Positions 37,330 through 46,425 of a stretch of DNA of 64,000 nucleotides are shown here, one piece after another. The position numbers and the translations under genes are program-made. This stretch comes from Psychrobacter urativorans (GTDB lineage: Bacteria; Pseudomonadota; Gammaproteobacteria; Pseudomonadales; Moraxellaceae), in the NCBI RefSeq assembly GCF_904846675.1, contig NZ_CAJHBT010000004.1, forward strand, positions 88,834 to 152,833, read 5' to 3'. Under the pieces are notes generated by a model. That model did not search any database. It saw only the letters and a list, made by a program, of their open reading frames with translations, and had not been told where the DNA came from. The stretch's first letter is position 1. Every line of letters starts with the position of its first letter.

Positions 37330-37867
37330 GTTGTCATCCTTGTAATTTAGCGCAAGCTTAGAGTAAGTACTCAAGCACTGGCGCGGGGCGGTTAAGACGG
37401 TTTATGATTACGAGACTTGTTTGTTATAAGGCTTAATTGTTGTGCTGCTTGATAGTCATACAGCGCCATTGTTATAACGCTTAGTATTAGAAGGGAATGA
37501 TACTAATCGGTCATGACGAACTTCTTTTTTTACTAGAAAAACAGGCTATAAAACCTATAATCTACTCTCGATTGTAGCGAAATAATGCCACTGATACCAC
37601 GGCTATCATTTATCTATAGGTTTAAAATACAAAACTAGTATTAATATATGATTTGTTTTATAGAACATAGAATTTGAATTTCTGAGCTTGCTCAAAATAG
37701 CGAAACCTCCGATAATAGGGCTATCAAAGGTTAGCAGCTTAACTTGATTAGTGTTTCAAGTTTATTTACTGACACTTAGACACTGACCTAATCACTTCTG
37801 TACACGTCGCATTGTCGCTGACGTTACATATTCAATAATAACCATTCCATGACAAATAGGAACAATT
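37330..37867. other. Intergenic region upstream of ahpF
   Basis: 538 bases without a gene. GATA-ATAGGGC-TATC at 37711-37725 is a short dyad with the ATAG-type elements favoured by OxyR, and could be part of an OxyR site for ahpF. Otherwise the region is AT-rich, with no recognisable RNA or repeat. Confidence 0.4.
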
Positions 37868-39448
37868 ATGATAGATCAAGGCTTATTAGACGCCGTTAAA
37901 AGCTACAGCGAAAATATGACTCGCCCGATTAGCTTTGTATTGGGGTCAGGCGAGCATAGCAAACGTGCTGAATTGGTTGATTTTTTGACTAAAATAGCTG
38001 GTACCACTGATAAGATTAATTTTGACGCTGATGTAAACGATGATAGTTTACCTAGCCCAATCAGCTTTGCCGTGCGTAGCCATATTGATGGCGAATTGAC
38101 TGATACCGGTATCGTGTTTAGCGGTATTCCTGGCGGTCATGAGTTTACCTCACTAATCTTAGCGATTTTGCAAGCTGGCGGTCATACTTTAAAACTTGAT
38201 GAGGGTATTCAAAAGCTGATCAAACGTTTTAATAAACCATTACAGTTTCAAACTTATGTGTCGCTATCCTGTCATAACTGTCCCGATGTGGTGCAAGCGC
38301 TGAACCAGTTTGCATTATTAAATGACGATATCAGCAATGAGATGATTGATGGCGCTTTATTCCAAGAGCAGGTAGACGCTAACAATATCCAAGGTGTACC
38401 AGCAGTATTCCTAAACGGCAAACCGTTCGCTAATGGTAATATTGATACCGCTAAACTGATTGAAAAGTTGCAAGCTCAATTCCCTGATTTGTTAGCAGAG
38501 GGCAGTGTGGACGACGCTGAGCAGTTAGAGCAGCAAGATGTGACTATTATTGGCGCAGGTCCTGCAGGGATTGCTGCTGCCATTTATACCGCTCGCAAAG
38601 GCTTAAAAGTAACCATGGTTGCTGATCGTATCGGTGGTCAGGTGAAGGATACCCAAGATATTGAAAACTTAATCTCTGTACCTTTAACTACAGGTACTGA
38701 ACTATCAACAAACTTCGAAAAGCATTTACACGAATATAATATTACCTTAAAAGAACATGTCAGTGTTAAAGAGATCGGCGAGACTAAGGAAGAGAACTAC
38801 AGCATCCATTTAAATACCGGTGAGAAATTTGAAACTCGCAGCATTATTTTAGCCACAGGCGCTCAATGGCGGAAGCTTGGTGTCCCAGGTGAAGAAGAAA
38901 ATATCGGTAAAGGCGTTGCCTATTGTGCCCATTGCGATGGTCCTTTCTTTAAAGGTAAAGATGTGTCCGTCATCGGCGGCGGTAACTCAGGTATCGAGGC
39001 TGCAATCGACTTGGCTGGTATCGTTAAACACGTGACTGTATTTGAGTTCGCTGATGATCTAAAGGCCGATCAAGTATTGATTAATAAAGCCAAAGAAAAA
39101 GCCAATATCGATATCATCACCAGTGCCGCGACCAAAGAAATCAAAGCGACTGATGATAAAGTAAGCTCTATCGTCTATGAAGATCGGAATTCAGGCGAGA
39201 CCAAAGAGATAGATTTATCAGGAGTGTTTGTACAGATTGGCTTGATACCCAATACGGAATTTGTCAAAGGTTTCGTTGATGTGAATCGTTTCGGCGAGAT
39301 TGAGATTGATGAGCGCTGCCGTACTGATCGCAGAGGTATCTTTGCTTGTGGTGACGTGACGACTGTTCCTTTCAAGCAGATTAATATTGCGATGGGTGAA
39401 GGTAGTAAAGCGGCTTTGTCAGCGTTTGAATATTTGGTGATGCAGTAG
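37868..39448 (+). CDS. ahpF: Alkyl hydroperoxide reductase subunit F
   Basis: A 526-residue flavoprotein disulfide reductase. The N-terminal tandem thioredoxin-like domain (1-200) carries Cys135/Cys138 in SCHNCPD. An FAD-binding motif [17 protein letters not shown] starts near residue 227. The thioredoxin-reductase active site is CAHC (Cys353/Cys356), with an NAD-binding motif [12 protein letters not shown] and a C-terminal FACGDVT. It uses NADH to recharge AhpC. It is not adjacent to ahpC here but separated by a dead SDR gene and small genes. A terminator follows. Confidence 0.97.
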   Translation: MIDQGLLDAVKSYSENMTRPISFVLGSGEHSKRAELVDFLTKIAGTTDKINFDADVNDDSLPSPISFAVRSHIDGELTDTGIVFSGIPGGHEFTSLILAILQAGGHTLKLDEGIQKLIKRFNKPLQFQTYVSLSCHNCPDVVQALNQFALLNDDISNEMIDGALFQEQVDANNIQGVPAVFLNGKPFANGNIDTAKLIEKLQAQFPDLLAEGSVDDAEQLEQQDVTIIGAGPAGIAAAIYTARKGLKVTMVADRIGGQVKDTQDIENLISVPLTTGTELSTNFEKHLHEYNITLKEHVSVKEIGETKEENYSIHLNTGEKFETRSIILATGAQWRKLGVPGEEENIGKGVAYCAHCDGPFFKGKDVSVIGGGNSGIEAAIDLAGIVKHVTVFEFADDLKADQVLINKAKEKANIDIITSAATKEIKATDDKVSSIVYEDRNSGETKEIDLSGVFVQIGLIPNTEFVKGFVDVNRFGEIEIDERCRTDRRGIFACGDVTTVPFKQINIAMGEGSKAALSAFEYLVMQ

Positions 39449-39494
39449 GAGTTAAAGTTAAGTTTCTATAAGCTCAAACAAAACAAGCTCAAAT

Positions 39495-39528
39495 AAAAAT
39501 CCCGATGCTTAGGCGTCGGGATTTTTTT
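39495..39528. terminator. Terminator between ahpF and the DUF442 gene
   Basis: AAATCCCGA and TCGGGATTT form the stem around a 10-base loop, with A and T runs on the two sides; it can serve both converging genes. Confidence 0.87.
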
Positions 39529-39565
39529 GTTTAAGGGTATGTTTGTTTCTAACAATTAATGCGTA

Positions 39566-39898
39566 TTAGTCATCCAATAAATCCATTTTCTTTGCCGCTT
39601 CATAAATGCCCGTTGAACGAGCACCGACACGGCAAAACATCAATATTGGTTGCTCAGCTTGATTAAAAAAGTCAGCAAAGTCTTCGACGTGGGTTTGATT
39701 TAGATCACTACTGGCAAATGATATTTCTTTATAGGCGAGGCCAGCCTTTTTAGCGGCAGCAGCAAGCTCGGCACTGGTCGGTTGTCCGGCTTCTTCGCCA
39801 TCGGGACGGTTATTAATGATGGTTTTAATACCATTTTCGGCAATCATAGGCACTTGGTCAGGAGTGATTTGACCGGTAATACTAATTTCGTGGCTCAT
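39566..39898 (-). CDS. DUF442 rhodanese/phosphatase-like protein, copy 1
   Basis: A 110-residue TIGR01244/DUF442 protein, the small domain that in BLH proteins is fused to an ETHE1-type dioxygenase. The active-site loop is CRVGARST (Cys, Arg), preceded by ILMF. TIINNRPDGEE is the family signature. It is thought to act as a rhodanese or phosphatase in sulfide handling. AAAGGAGCT is a good ribosome site. A paralogue lies directly upstream, and the rest of the sulfide cluster follows at 40.6-45 kb. Confidence 0.88.
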   Translation of the reverse strand: MSHEISITGQITPDQVPMIAENGIKTIINNRPDGEEAGQPTSAELAAAAKKAGLAYKEISFASSDLNQTHVEDFADFFNQAEQPILMFCRVGARSTGIYEAAKKMDLLDD

Positions 39899-40049
39899 AG
39901 GAGCTCCTTTTTTATTATCAATTTAAAGAGTTGAAAGTTAAGCACTAAGATATAGCGACTTAAACACAGTGGTTTAGATATAGTAATTAAAATATACGAG
40001 CCAAGCGTAGGCTGATTAGAGTTACTTTTAAAGATAAGGTATGTAAGCG

Positions 40050-40376
40050 TTAGAGAAGGCCTTGCATCAGGGCGCTTTGGTATAGCAACTTGGCACGTGC
40101 GCCCGTACCGCAAAACATCAATATCGGTTTGGGTACCGTATGATAATATTCTGCAAATTGTTCAATAGTAGTCATGCTCAAGCGCTCATCGTCAAATGGA
40201 AGATGATGGTAAGCTAAGTTTGCCTGCTTGGTGGCTGCCGCTAAATCATCACTATTGGGCTGCATTACTGTTTCAGCATCTGGGCGGATATTAATCACGG
40301 AGCGGTAGCCAAGCTCAGCTATCTTACTACATTGGATAGGATAAATTTGCTTATAAATCGTTAGATTGTCGGTCAT
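40050..40376 (-). CDS. DUF442 rhodanese/phosphatase-like protein, copy 2
   Basis: A 108-residue paralogue of the previous gene. It shares SVINIRPDAE and the active-site loop CGTGARAK, with the catalytic Cys and the loop Arg kept but the following Ser replaced by Ala. The two copies probably arose by tandem duplication and then diverged (roughly a third of residues shared by eye). It is in the same orientation, 151 bases upstream of copy 1. A different substrate or loss of part of the activity is possible. Confidence 0.84.
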   Translation of the reverse strand: MTDNLTIYKQIYPIQCSKIAELGYRSVINIRPDAETVMQPNSDDLAAATKQANLAYHHLPFDDERLSMTTIEQFAEYYHTVPKPILMFCGTGARAKLLYQSALMQGLL

Positions 40377-40633
40377 AAATAATATCTGATGCTTTTATTA
40401 AAGACTATTGAGGAATATTAAGTGTTATTAAGAAAAGTTAAGTGCTATGAGAGGAGCAAGTTGGGGGGCTGCTAATTGCTACGTGCAACCGGAATGTAGG
40501 ATTAGCATCGCTTGGCAAATCTCTCTATTTAGTTTAGCTTTTCATTTATATTAACCATCATAACGGTATTTTGTGGCAGACAGCAAGCATCGCTGTTAAT
40601 TTATAAATAAACCGGTTGGTATTGACCCTTTTT

Positions 40634-42343
40634 CTAAATATTCTTTAAGGCATCAACGGCATCTATCGTGCTTAAATAAACCTGCCCTGTTAGCTCAGTG
40701 ATTAACGGCGTACCTTCAATAACGTCCATGACAGGGCCTTTAATAAAGCTGAAGTGTAAGTGTTTATCTTTAATAGCCAGCTCTTTATTTAGGGTGCTTA
40801 GCATCTCTTGGGCAGTCAGATCAATATGATTGACCGCTGCCATAATAAGAATAACCTCATGCGCATCTGGGTACTGTTTGGTGGCTTGTAAGACGCGGCG
40901 ATAGACTGATTCACTATTGCCAAAAAACAAACTCTCATCAATACGTAACATTACTAAGTTATGATAAGTCACCACGTCATGGCGATTAATATTACGAAAG
41001 TGCCCCGTACCTGCTAGTTGGCCCACGATAGCTACATGTGGCTGACTGGACTGCAAAATGAGACTGGCAAATGACACCATTAAGCCAATGACCAACCCTG
41101 TATTGAGTCCGAATATTAGTACACCGGCGAATGCTGCCATAAAGCTTGCAGCATCTAAGCGGTCGCGCTGCCATGCAGACTTTAGGGTGGCAATATCGAT
41201 CAGCCCAATAATAGCGGCCATGATGGTCGCGCCCAAAATCGCGTAGGGAAGGGGGGCGAGTGCATCTCCAAAAGCTATTAGTGCGGCAATCATCACCATC
41301 ACCGTCACTAGGCTGGCAAGTGGCGTTTTTGCACCTGAATCGACATTGATAGCGGTACGTGAGAAGCCACCAGCGATGGGAAAGCTTTGAAAGAAGCCGC
41401 CTGCAAGGTTAGCAAGTCCTAGTCCTGTTAGCTCGCGATTGGCATTAAATGTCTCACCACGCAATCGCGCATAAGTGCTGGCTACTGAGCTGCTTGATAC
41501 AAAAGCGATAAGCGCCATCAGCCCTGCGGTAGGTAATAAGTTGAGTGCTTCATTGAATTCTGGTACATAGGGTAAAGTTAAGGTTGGTAATCCTTGCGGA
41601 ATATTACCAATGGTTGCCACGCCATTCGTCGTCCAATGCAAGCTCATACTAAGGGCGATCGCAATGCCAAGTAGTATGAGCGGAAATAATCGTTCTGCCC
41701 ATTTTGCGTGCGATGATGATAGCCAAGATTGCCATACCCATCTCTTGCCGTAGCGGTTCATAACCATAAGCGTAAAGGCGGTTACACCGATAAGCAATGT
41801 CAGTGGATGCAACTGACGAGCATACATCTGCATGCTAGATAAATAACCTATTAAGCCGTTTCCAGCTATCGGTATGCCAGTCAGGTACTTAAGCTGGCTG
41901 ACAAAAATCAGTACGGCCGCACCGCTGACAAAGCCAGCCGACACCCCGCGACTGATGAACTGCATAATCCAGCCCAATTTAAGCCATCCAGCAATCCATA
42001 ATAGCGCACCGACCATTAACGCAAGCAGACTTGCCATCAGTACATACTGTTCAGCACTTTGGTTGGCATAAGGGTGCAAGGCGCTAGCCGTCATGATAGC
42101 AGTAATGGCCGCTGGTCCAACCGCCTGTACATTGCTAGAGCCAACCCATGCATACACCATGACCGGCACAATCGCCGCATATAGCCCATAAACGGGTGGC
42201 AGACCTGCTAGCACCGCGTAGCCTAAGCTTTGGGGGATGACCAACACACCTACCACCAGCCCTGCGATCACGTCAGTTGGTAAAGTGGCAATCTGGTAGT
42301 GGCGTAACCAAGCAGGAATCAGACGCGCAGCAATCGAGGACAT
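40634..42343 (-). CDS. SulP-family inorganic anion transporter
   Basis: A 569-residue SulP/SLC26 transporter. It has about 10-14 membrane segments, the signature VIPQSLGYAVLAGLPPVYGLY near residue 36 (quoted as IPQSLGYAVLAGLPPVYG), and a C-terminal cytosolic STAS domain from about residue 440 (VILIMAAVNHIDLTA). It could export sulfite/sulfate made by persulfide oxidation or import sulfate; bicarbonate is another SulP substrate. It lies 73 bases downstream of the ArsR-type repressor and is probably co-transcribed with it. Confidence 0.92.
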   Translation of the reverse strand: MSSIAARLIPAWLRHYQIATLPTDVIAGLVVGVLVIPQSLGYAVLAGLPPVYGLYAAIVPVMVYAWVGSSNVQAVGPAAITAIMTASALHPYANQSAEQYVLMASLLALMVGALLWIAGWLKLGWIMQFISRGVSAGFVSGAAVLIFVSQLKYLTGIPIAGNGLIGYLSSMQMYARQLHPLTLLIGVTAFTLMVMNRYGKRWVWQSWLSSSHAKWAERLFPLILLGIAIALSMSLHWTTNGVATIGNIPQGLPTLTLPYVPEFNEALNLLPTAGLMALIAFVSSSSVASTYARLRGETFNANRELTGLGLANLAGGFFQSFPIAGGFSRTAINVDSGAKTPLASLVTVMVMIAALIAFGDALAPLPYAILGATIMAAIIGLIDIATLKSAWQRDRLDAASFMAAFAGVLIFGLNTGLVIGLMVSFASLILQSSQPHVAIVGQLAGTGHFRNINRHDVVTYHNLVMLRIDESLFFGNSESVYRRVLQATKQYPDAHEVILIMAAVNHIDLTAQEMLSTLNKELAIKDKHLHFSFIKGPVMDVIEGTPLITELTGQVYLSTIDAVDALKNI

Positions 42344-42416
42344 ATCAACTTATCATCACATTAAATAAACACAACGCCATATTACCATCATATTAAAAAG
42401 TACGGCTAATGCAGTA

Positions 42417-42881
42417 TCAAACTGTTTGACCACAAAAGCGTTGATATAGCAGCTGCAATACGGCCAAAGCATCGTCACTGGCGATACTATAATAAATTTG
42501 TTTGCCCTCGCGGCGGGTAGTAACCAGCTCATCTTTACGCAAGATGCCCAGCTGCTGCGATAGGCTTGGCTGTCCGACACCCACTAGGCTCTCAAGCTCG
42601 CTGACGCAGTATTCACCTTGGGTCAGCTGACAGAGTAATAATAAGCGGTCAGGGTGCGATAGTGATTTCAATAGCTGACTGGCTTGCATCGATGCTTGTT
42701 GCATTTGGGTAGCAAGATCACTTGGAACAAAGTCAATAGGAGCAAGGTCAGCCGCTACAAAATCTGTAGCATTTGGGTTTTGGGTCAAAGTTGTCAGAGT
42801 ATGCTCCTTAGTATATGTCGCAGCGACAGCAGTCGCAGTGGTTGTGTATTTATTAGCTATATTCATGTTAGTGTCCAACAT
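42417..42881 (-). CDS. ArsR-family persulfide sensor (BigR/SqrR-like)
   Basis: A winged-helix ArsR repressor of 154 residues. A long unstructured N-terminus of about 60 residues precedes ASQLLKSLSHPDRLLLLCQL. Cys84 and Cys150 are 66 residues apart, the spacing known for the tetrasulfide-forming pairs of SqrR (41/107) and BigR (42/108); Cys92 is additional. No metal-binding ELCVCDL motif is present. I infer a repressor that leaves DNA when persulfides crosslink the two cysteines. It is divergent from the persulfide dioxygenase and upstream of the SulP gene. The start is uncertain: ATG at 42881, 42866 or further in. Confidence 0.85.
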   Translation of the reverse strand: MLDTNMNIANKYTTTATAVAATYTKEHTLTTLTQNPNATDFVAADLAPIDFVPSDLATQMQQASMQASQLLKSLSHPDRLLLLCQLTQGEYCVSELESLVGVGQPSLSQQLGILRKDELVTTRREGKQIYYSIASDDALAVLQLLYQRFCGQTV

Positions 42882-43147
42882 TATAGTTAACGGTGAGAAT
42901 ATGCCACCTTTCTGCGTATAAAAGTATTTAAATTATAAGAGATTGCTGCTAGGTATTAGTTATTAAGTTATAACCTATTATAGCAAATTATCGTCATTTA
43001 CATTATATGAAATGATAAAGTGTTAGGTCACTGCTATATTGGTAATGTAATTAAGACAATACAAAAATTAAGTGTTATCAGAATACTATATGATTATAGA
43101 CTATACTTAACTCAATAATTAACTAACTATTGTTTAATTAATTATTG

Positions 43148-43169
43148 GTTTAATAGTTAACTATTAAAC
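43148..43169. promoter_or_regulatory. Perfect 22-base palindrome, candidate repressor operator
   Basis: The core TAATAGTTAACTATTA extends to a perfect 22-base palindrome ending in ATTAAAC, 50 bases before the dioxygenase ATG. A half-copy CTATTAAAC follows at about 43184. AT-rich palindromes are typical BigR/SqrR sites. The 337-base interval 42882-43218 also has a possible -10 TATACT near 43103 and other partial copies of the motif. Confidence 0.6.
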
Positions 43170-43218
43170 AGAGTGTCATTTCACTATTAAACAACAGACT
43201 AATATCAGTGAGGTAACC

Positions 43219-44091
43219 ATGCAAGTTCATTCTTTCTTACATCGCGATACAGAGACTTATACCCATGTCCTAGCGGACGTTCAGCAGCAGCTGTGTGCTG
43301 TTATTGATCCGGTATTGGACTTTGATCCCAAGTCAGGAAGTACCGGTACTACTGGTATTGATGAAGTCATTGAGTTTGTACGCAGTCAAAACTGGCAGCT
43401 GGTTTATATTATTGAGACCCACGCCCACGCTGATCATCTTTCAAGCGCTACTCATCTACAAGAGACGCTGGGCGGGGAGTTGGTGATGGGACGCCACATT
43501 ACTCAAGTACAAAAAATATTTAAGCAAATCTATAACTTTGATACCAGTTTTCGTACCGATGCCAGCCAGTTTGATATTTTGACTGATGAAGGCGATAGCT
43601 TATTGCTGGGTGCAATTACGATTACGGCGATGCATGTGCCCGGACATACACCTGCTGACATGGCATATATTGCCATTGACGATGAAAAGACAGCGGTGTT
43701 TGTCGGTGATACGATATTTGCGCCAGATGTGGGCACAGCACGCTGCGATTTCCCCGGCGGCGATGCCAAGACATTATATCAGTCCATTAAAAAACTGTTG
43801 GCACTTGATGACGATACGGTGATGTATCTGTGTCATGACTATCCGAGCCAAGGTCGCAAGCATTGTCCAACTACTACCGTTGCTGCACAAAAACTAGCCA
43901 ATATTCATGTAAAAAACGGTATTAATGAAGCAGAGTTTGTACAGATGCGTGAGCGCCGTGATGCCACTTTAGAGATGCCACGCCTCATTATTCCGTCAGT
44001 ACAAGTCAATATTGATGCAGGAAATTTACCTGAACCAGAAGCCAATGGCACTCGTTATCTAAAAGTACCTATTAATGTCCTAGGTCAGTAA
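43219..44091 (+). CDS. ETHE1-like persulfide dioxygenase (metallo-beta-lactamase fold)
   Basis: A 290-residue beta-lactamase-fold non-heme iron enzyme. The metal motif HxHxDH is THAHADHLSSA (His68, His70, Asp72, His73), with further ligands in VPGHTPADMAY, VFVGDTIF and LCHDYPS. PGGDAKTLYQSIKKLL is typical of the BLH-type persulfide dioxygenases. It oxidises glutathione persulfide to sulfite. In BLH proteins the same domain is fused to DUF442; here the DUF442 proteins are separate genes. It heads the plus-strand half of the cluster, followed by DUF2892 and thioredoxin genes. Confidence 0.92.
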   Translation: MQVHSFLHRDTETYTHVLADVQQQLCAVIDPVLDFDPKSGSTGTTGIDEVIEFVRSQNWQLVYIIETHAHADHLSSATHLQETLGGELVMGRHITQVQKIFKQIYNFDTSFRTDASQFDILTDEGDSLLLGAITITAMHVPGHTPADMAYIAIDDEKTAVFVGDTIFAPDVGTARCDFPGGDAKTLYQSIKKLLALDDDTVMYLCHDYPSQGRKHCPTTTVAAQKLANIHVKNGINEAEFVQMRERRDATLEMPRLIIPSVQVNIDAGNLPEPEANGTRYLKVPINVLGQ

Positions 44092-44307
44092 TTACATAAT
44101 AAGTGATTTATTCATAAGAAAATAAGTAGCGGCTTATAAGATTGCGAGTAATAATCTGCAATAAAGCGTAAACCTATGAAATATTAAGTAAGCACGAAAC
44201 GAACGTGATTTGTTATTGTGCTAGTCTAGACGCTAACGTCATGACTGGCTCATATTTATAACCCTTGTTCATAACAATTGTCTTTTATATCTTTTAAGGA
44301 GTCAGTC

Positions 44308-44490
44308 ATGAAAATTAATATTGGCAGTACCGAACGCATGCTCCGTTTCATTGCGGGTGTCATTATTATCGGCGTTGGCGCTTATTATCAAAGCTGGTGG
44401 GGTGTGATTGGTCTGGTACCTTTATTAACCGGACTATTCCGTTTCTGCCCACTATATGCGATGTTGGGTATGAATACCTGTAAGAGCTAA
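44308..44490 (+). CDS. DUF2892 small membrane protein (YgaP-type tail)
   Basis: A 60-residue protein with two membrane helices (LRFIAGVIIIGVGAYY and VIGLVPLLTGLF). The DUF2892 start motif INIGSTERMLR and the end motif FCPLYAMLGMNTC are present. The same domain forms the membrane tail of the rhodanese YgaP. I chose ATG 44308 because TTAAGGAG lies 7 bases upstream. It is almost always found in sulfide or rhodanese gene clusters, in keeping with its neighbours. Its exact role is unknown. Confidence 0.87.
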   Translation: MKINIGSTERMLRFIAGVIIIGVGAYYQSWWGVIGLVPLLTGLFRFCPLYAMLGMNTCKS

Positions 44491-44541
44491 GAAGCAATCA
44501 GTTACTGCCAAAATAGATACGGTTAGAATAGGAGTCATAAT

Positions 44542-44979
44542 ATGAGTGAACAGGACTTGCATATCGTTTGCACAAACTGTCAAGCGACCAATCGTGTGCC
44601 TACTGCCAAGTTAGATAGCGCACCCAATTGCGGTAAATGTGGAGAGCTGTTATTGACAGCTAGTCCGCATGAGCTAACGGCGCAGACAGTAAATAAAGTC
44701 ATTCAAAAAAATGACATCCTGACCATTGTGGATTTTTGGGCGAGTTGGTGTCAGCCCTGTTTAATGATGGCACCGCAGTTTAAGACAGCAGCCAGTCAGC
44801 TACCAAAAGTGGTGTTCGCCAAGATACAGACAGATAAGTATGAGCAAGCCGCTGCGCCTTATAATATCCGTAGCCTACCGACTATGGTGGCTTTTAAGAA
44901 CGGCAAAGAAGTCGCACGGCAGTCAGGTGCGTTGCCCACTGACCAAATCGTACAATGGGTACAAAGTTTGCAAGCGTGA
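44542..44979 (+). CDS. trxC: Thioredoxin 2-like protein (TrxC) with CQPC active site
   Basis: A 145-residue thioredoxin of the TrxC type. The N-terminal zinc knuckle has Cys10/Cys13 and Cys30/Cys33, followed by a thioredoxin fold. The active site reads FWASWCQPCLMMAP, with Cys70 and Cys73, so it is CQPC instead of the almost universal CGPC. The cis-Pro loop is RSLPTM. It reduces disulfides or persulfides in the cytosol and fits the sulfur cluster as a way to discharge persulfidated proteins. A terminator follows. Confidence 0.9.
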   Translation: MSEQDLHIVCTNCQATNRVPTAKLDSAPNCGKCGELLLTASPHELTAQTVNKVIQKNDILTIVDFWASWCQPCLMMAPQFKTAASQLPKVVFAKIQTDKYEQAAAPYNIRSLPTMVAFKNGKEVARQSGALPTDQIVQWVQSLQA

Positions 44980-45013
44980 GCATTATTTTATTATAAGTTC
45001 ACTGTTTCAAACA

Positions 45014-45053
45014 TTAAAAAAGCCAATACCTTGATAGCGTATTGGCTTTTTTA
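45014..45053. terminator. Terminator after trxC
   Basis: AAAAAAGCCAATAC pairs with GTATTGGCTTTTTT around a 9-base loop; symmetric flanks allow use from both sides. Confidence 0.9.
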
Positions 45054-45129
45054 ATGCTTGTTTTGTCAATACAGTCGTTATTAACACTGATGTTATTAAC
45101 ATAGGGTTTATTCAAGCATTTACTGAGTA

Positions 45130-45531
45130 TTATTCACCGTAAATCTTTACGCCTTTGGCAAAGCTACAACGCTGGATACGCGCAGATTGAATAATGGCGT
45201 CACGTTCACCGTAAAGTCGTGACAATTTAGCATCACGCGCTTTATTATTGTTGCTTTTACCCACCCCAAAGCTAATATTAGGGGAGATGCCCCAGCGCCC
45301 TGCGGACACACCAACCCCCAAACCCGAGGCAGATAGGGTCGATTGTTGCTTACGAGCGCTCTCAACATAGCTATTGACACGCATATATTCTTGGCTGAGC
45401 GCTTGGCAGTCGTAGTTTTGATAGTTACTTGGCGGCACATATTGGGGAGTCAGATTACCAGTAGAGGCGCAGCCTGTCAGACCAAAAATGCCGGCTGTTG
45501 CCAATAATGTCGCTGCAGTAAGAGTTTTCAT
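45130..45531 (-). CDS. Small lipoprotein of unknown function
   Basis: A 133-residue protein with a signal peptide and lipobox LTGC (Cys21). Then come a Pro/Tyr/Asn stretch (PQYVPPSNYQNYDCQAL), a helical segment, a glycine-rich middle (SGLGVGVSAGRWGIS) and a basic helical C-terminus (ARDAKLSRLYGERDAI) with a second Cys at RCSF. I do not recognise the family by function. Two cysteines (in YDC and RCS) may form a disulfide. It is monocistronic between convergent trxC and the SirB gene. Confidence 0.75.
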   Translation of the reverse strand: MKTLTAATLLATAGIFGLTGCASTGNLTPQYVPPSNYQNYDCQALSQEYMRVNSYVESARKQQSTLSASGLGVGVSAGRWGISPNISFGVGKSNNNKARDAKLSRLYGERDAIIQSARIQRCSFAKGVKIYGE

Positions 45532-45656
45532 AGTGGCTCCATAGGGCTAAGGTATTGTCTTAATATAGCAAAAATAAGTCTAAAACAAGGTTAAAACCAA
45601 CTTGAAATCAGTTTCAAAACACATTTAGAACGCTTTTAAACGTACTTAGAACGCAA

Positions 45657-46016
45657 TTAAAAAAGGTTGTCGGGCTTCACATATGCCAAGATAATAATGC
45701 CGACATAAGCGATGGCAGCGATAAGAATACCGGATTTACTTTGGGTGGTAGTCGCGTGGTTATTGAAAGCCTTGATGCTGGCACTAATGGCGGCCACAAA
45801 TAAAACCATCTTAGCAATAACCCATTGTACCGGTGCATTGGCCTGTAGCAGCTGCAGGAGCATCCACCCGCCTGAGAGTAATAATAGCGCATAAACAATG
45901 TGGTTAGTAATTTTAATCACACGCGGCGCCCGTCTGTTAGCGCCTAAGACTAAATAGCTTTGGTATAAAAACAGCGCGATGACTACTACTGCCATCAGCA
46001 TATGTAAATGTTTCAT
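45657..46016 (-). CDS. SirB2-family membrane protein
   Basis: A 119-residue protein with four membrane helices. It resembles the SirB2 family: KHLHMLMAVVVIALFLYQS, then KITNHIVYALLLLSGGWML and AKMVLFVAAI. The family name comes from Salmonella invasion-gene regulation, but its molecular role is not known. It is on the same strand as bolA, 67 bases downstream of it, so the two may be co-transcribed. Confidence 0.8.
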   Translation of the reverse strand: MKHLHMLMAVVVIALFLYQSYLVLGANRRAPRVIKITNHIVYALLLLSGGWMLLQLLQANAPVQWVIAKMVLFVAAISASIKAFNNHATTTQSKSGILIAAIAYVGIIILAYVKPDNLF

Positions 46017-46083
46017 TAAAGGATATTCCTTTTAGCGTTACTGATTGCGAGCTTAAGTAGAAAGCTTACGATACAAATGATAA

Positions 46084-46425
46084 CTAGCCTAGGTTTTGAC
46101 CAGCACAGTTTGGGCTGTCAGGGCTTTGACCTTGCCATTCGTCTGGCGTATAAGCATGAATAGCCAAAGCGTGGACATCGCCACCTTGTGAGGTCAATAA
46201 ATCTGTTACCAATTCATAAATCAATTGATGGCGGGCAACCAAACGCTTGCCAGTAAAATCAGTGCTAACGATAGTCAGCTTAAAGTGGCTCTCTTTACCC
46301 TCAAAATAACCGGCATGACTCATTGACTCATTAACCAGGTCAATATGCTGCGGTTGTAAGGCCTGTAGCGCTTCATCAAGGGCAGCAGCAGTAGGCGCAG
46401 AAGAGGCGGAGTTAGAGTTGCTCAT
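46084..46425 (-). CDS. BolA-family protein
   Basis: A 113-residue BolA/IbaG-type protein. A low-complexity Ser/Ala N-terminus is followed by the BolA core: NESMSHAG, ESHFKLTIVSTDFTGKRLVARH (quoted as SHFKLTIVSTDFTGK), and VHALAIHAYTPDEW. BolA proteins bind monothiol glutaredoxins and Fe-S clusters. The C-terminal SPNCAGQNLG with a Cys could take part in cluster binding. It lies upstream of the SirB2-like gene on the same strand. Confidence 0.9.
   Translation of the reverse strand: MSNSNSASSAPTAAALDEALQALQPQHIDLVNESMSHAGYFEGKESHFKLTIVSTDFTGKRLVARHQLIYELVTDLLTSQGGDVHALAIHAYTPDEWQGQSPDSPNCAGQNLG

Noticed and set aside
39895..40113. 72-codon frame between the two DUF442 genes
   Set aside because: Overlaps the 3' end of copy 2 in another frame and has no ribosome site.
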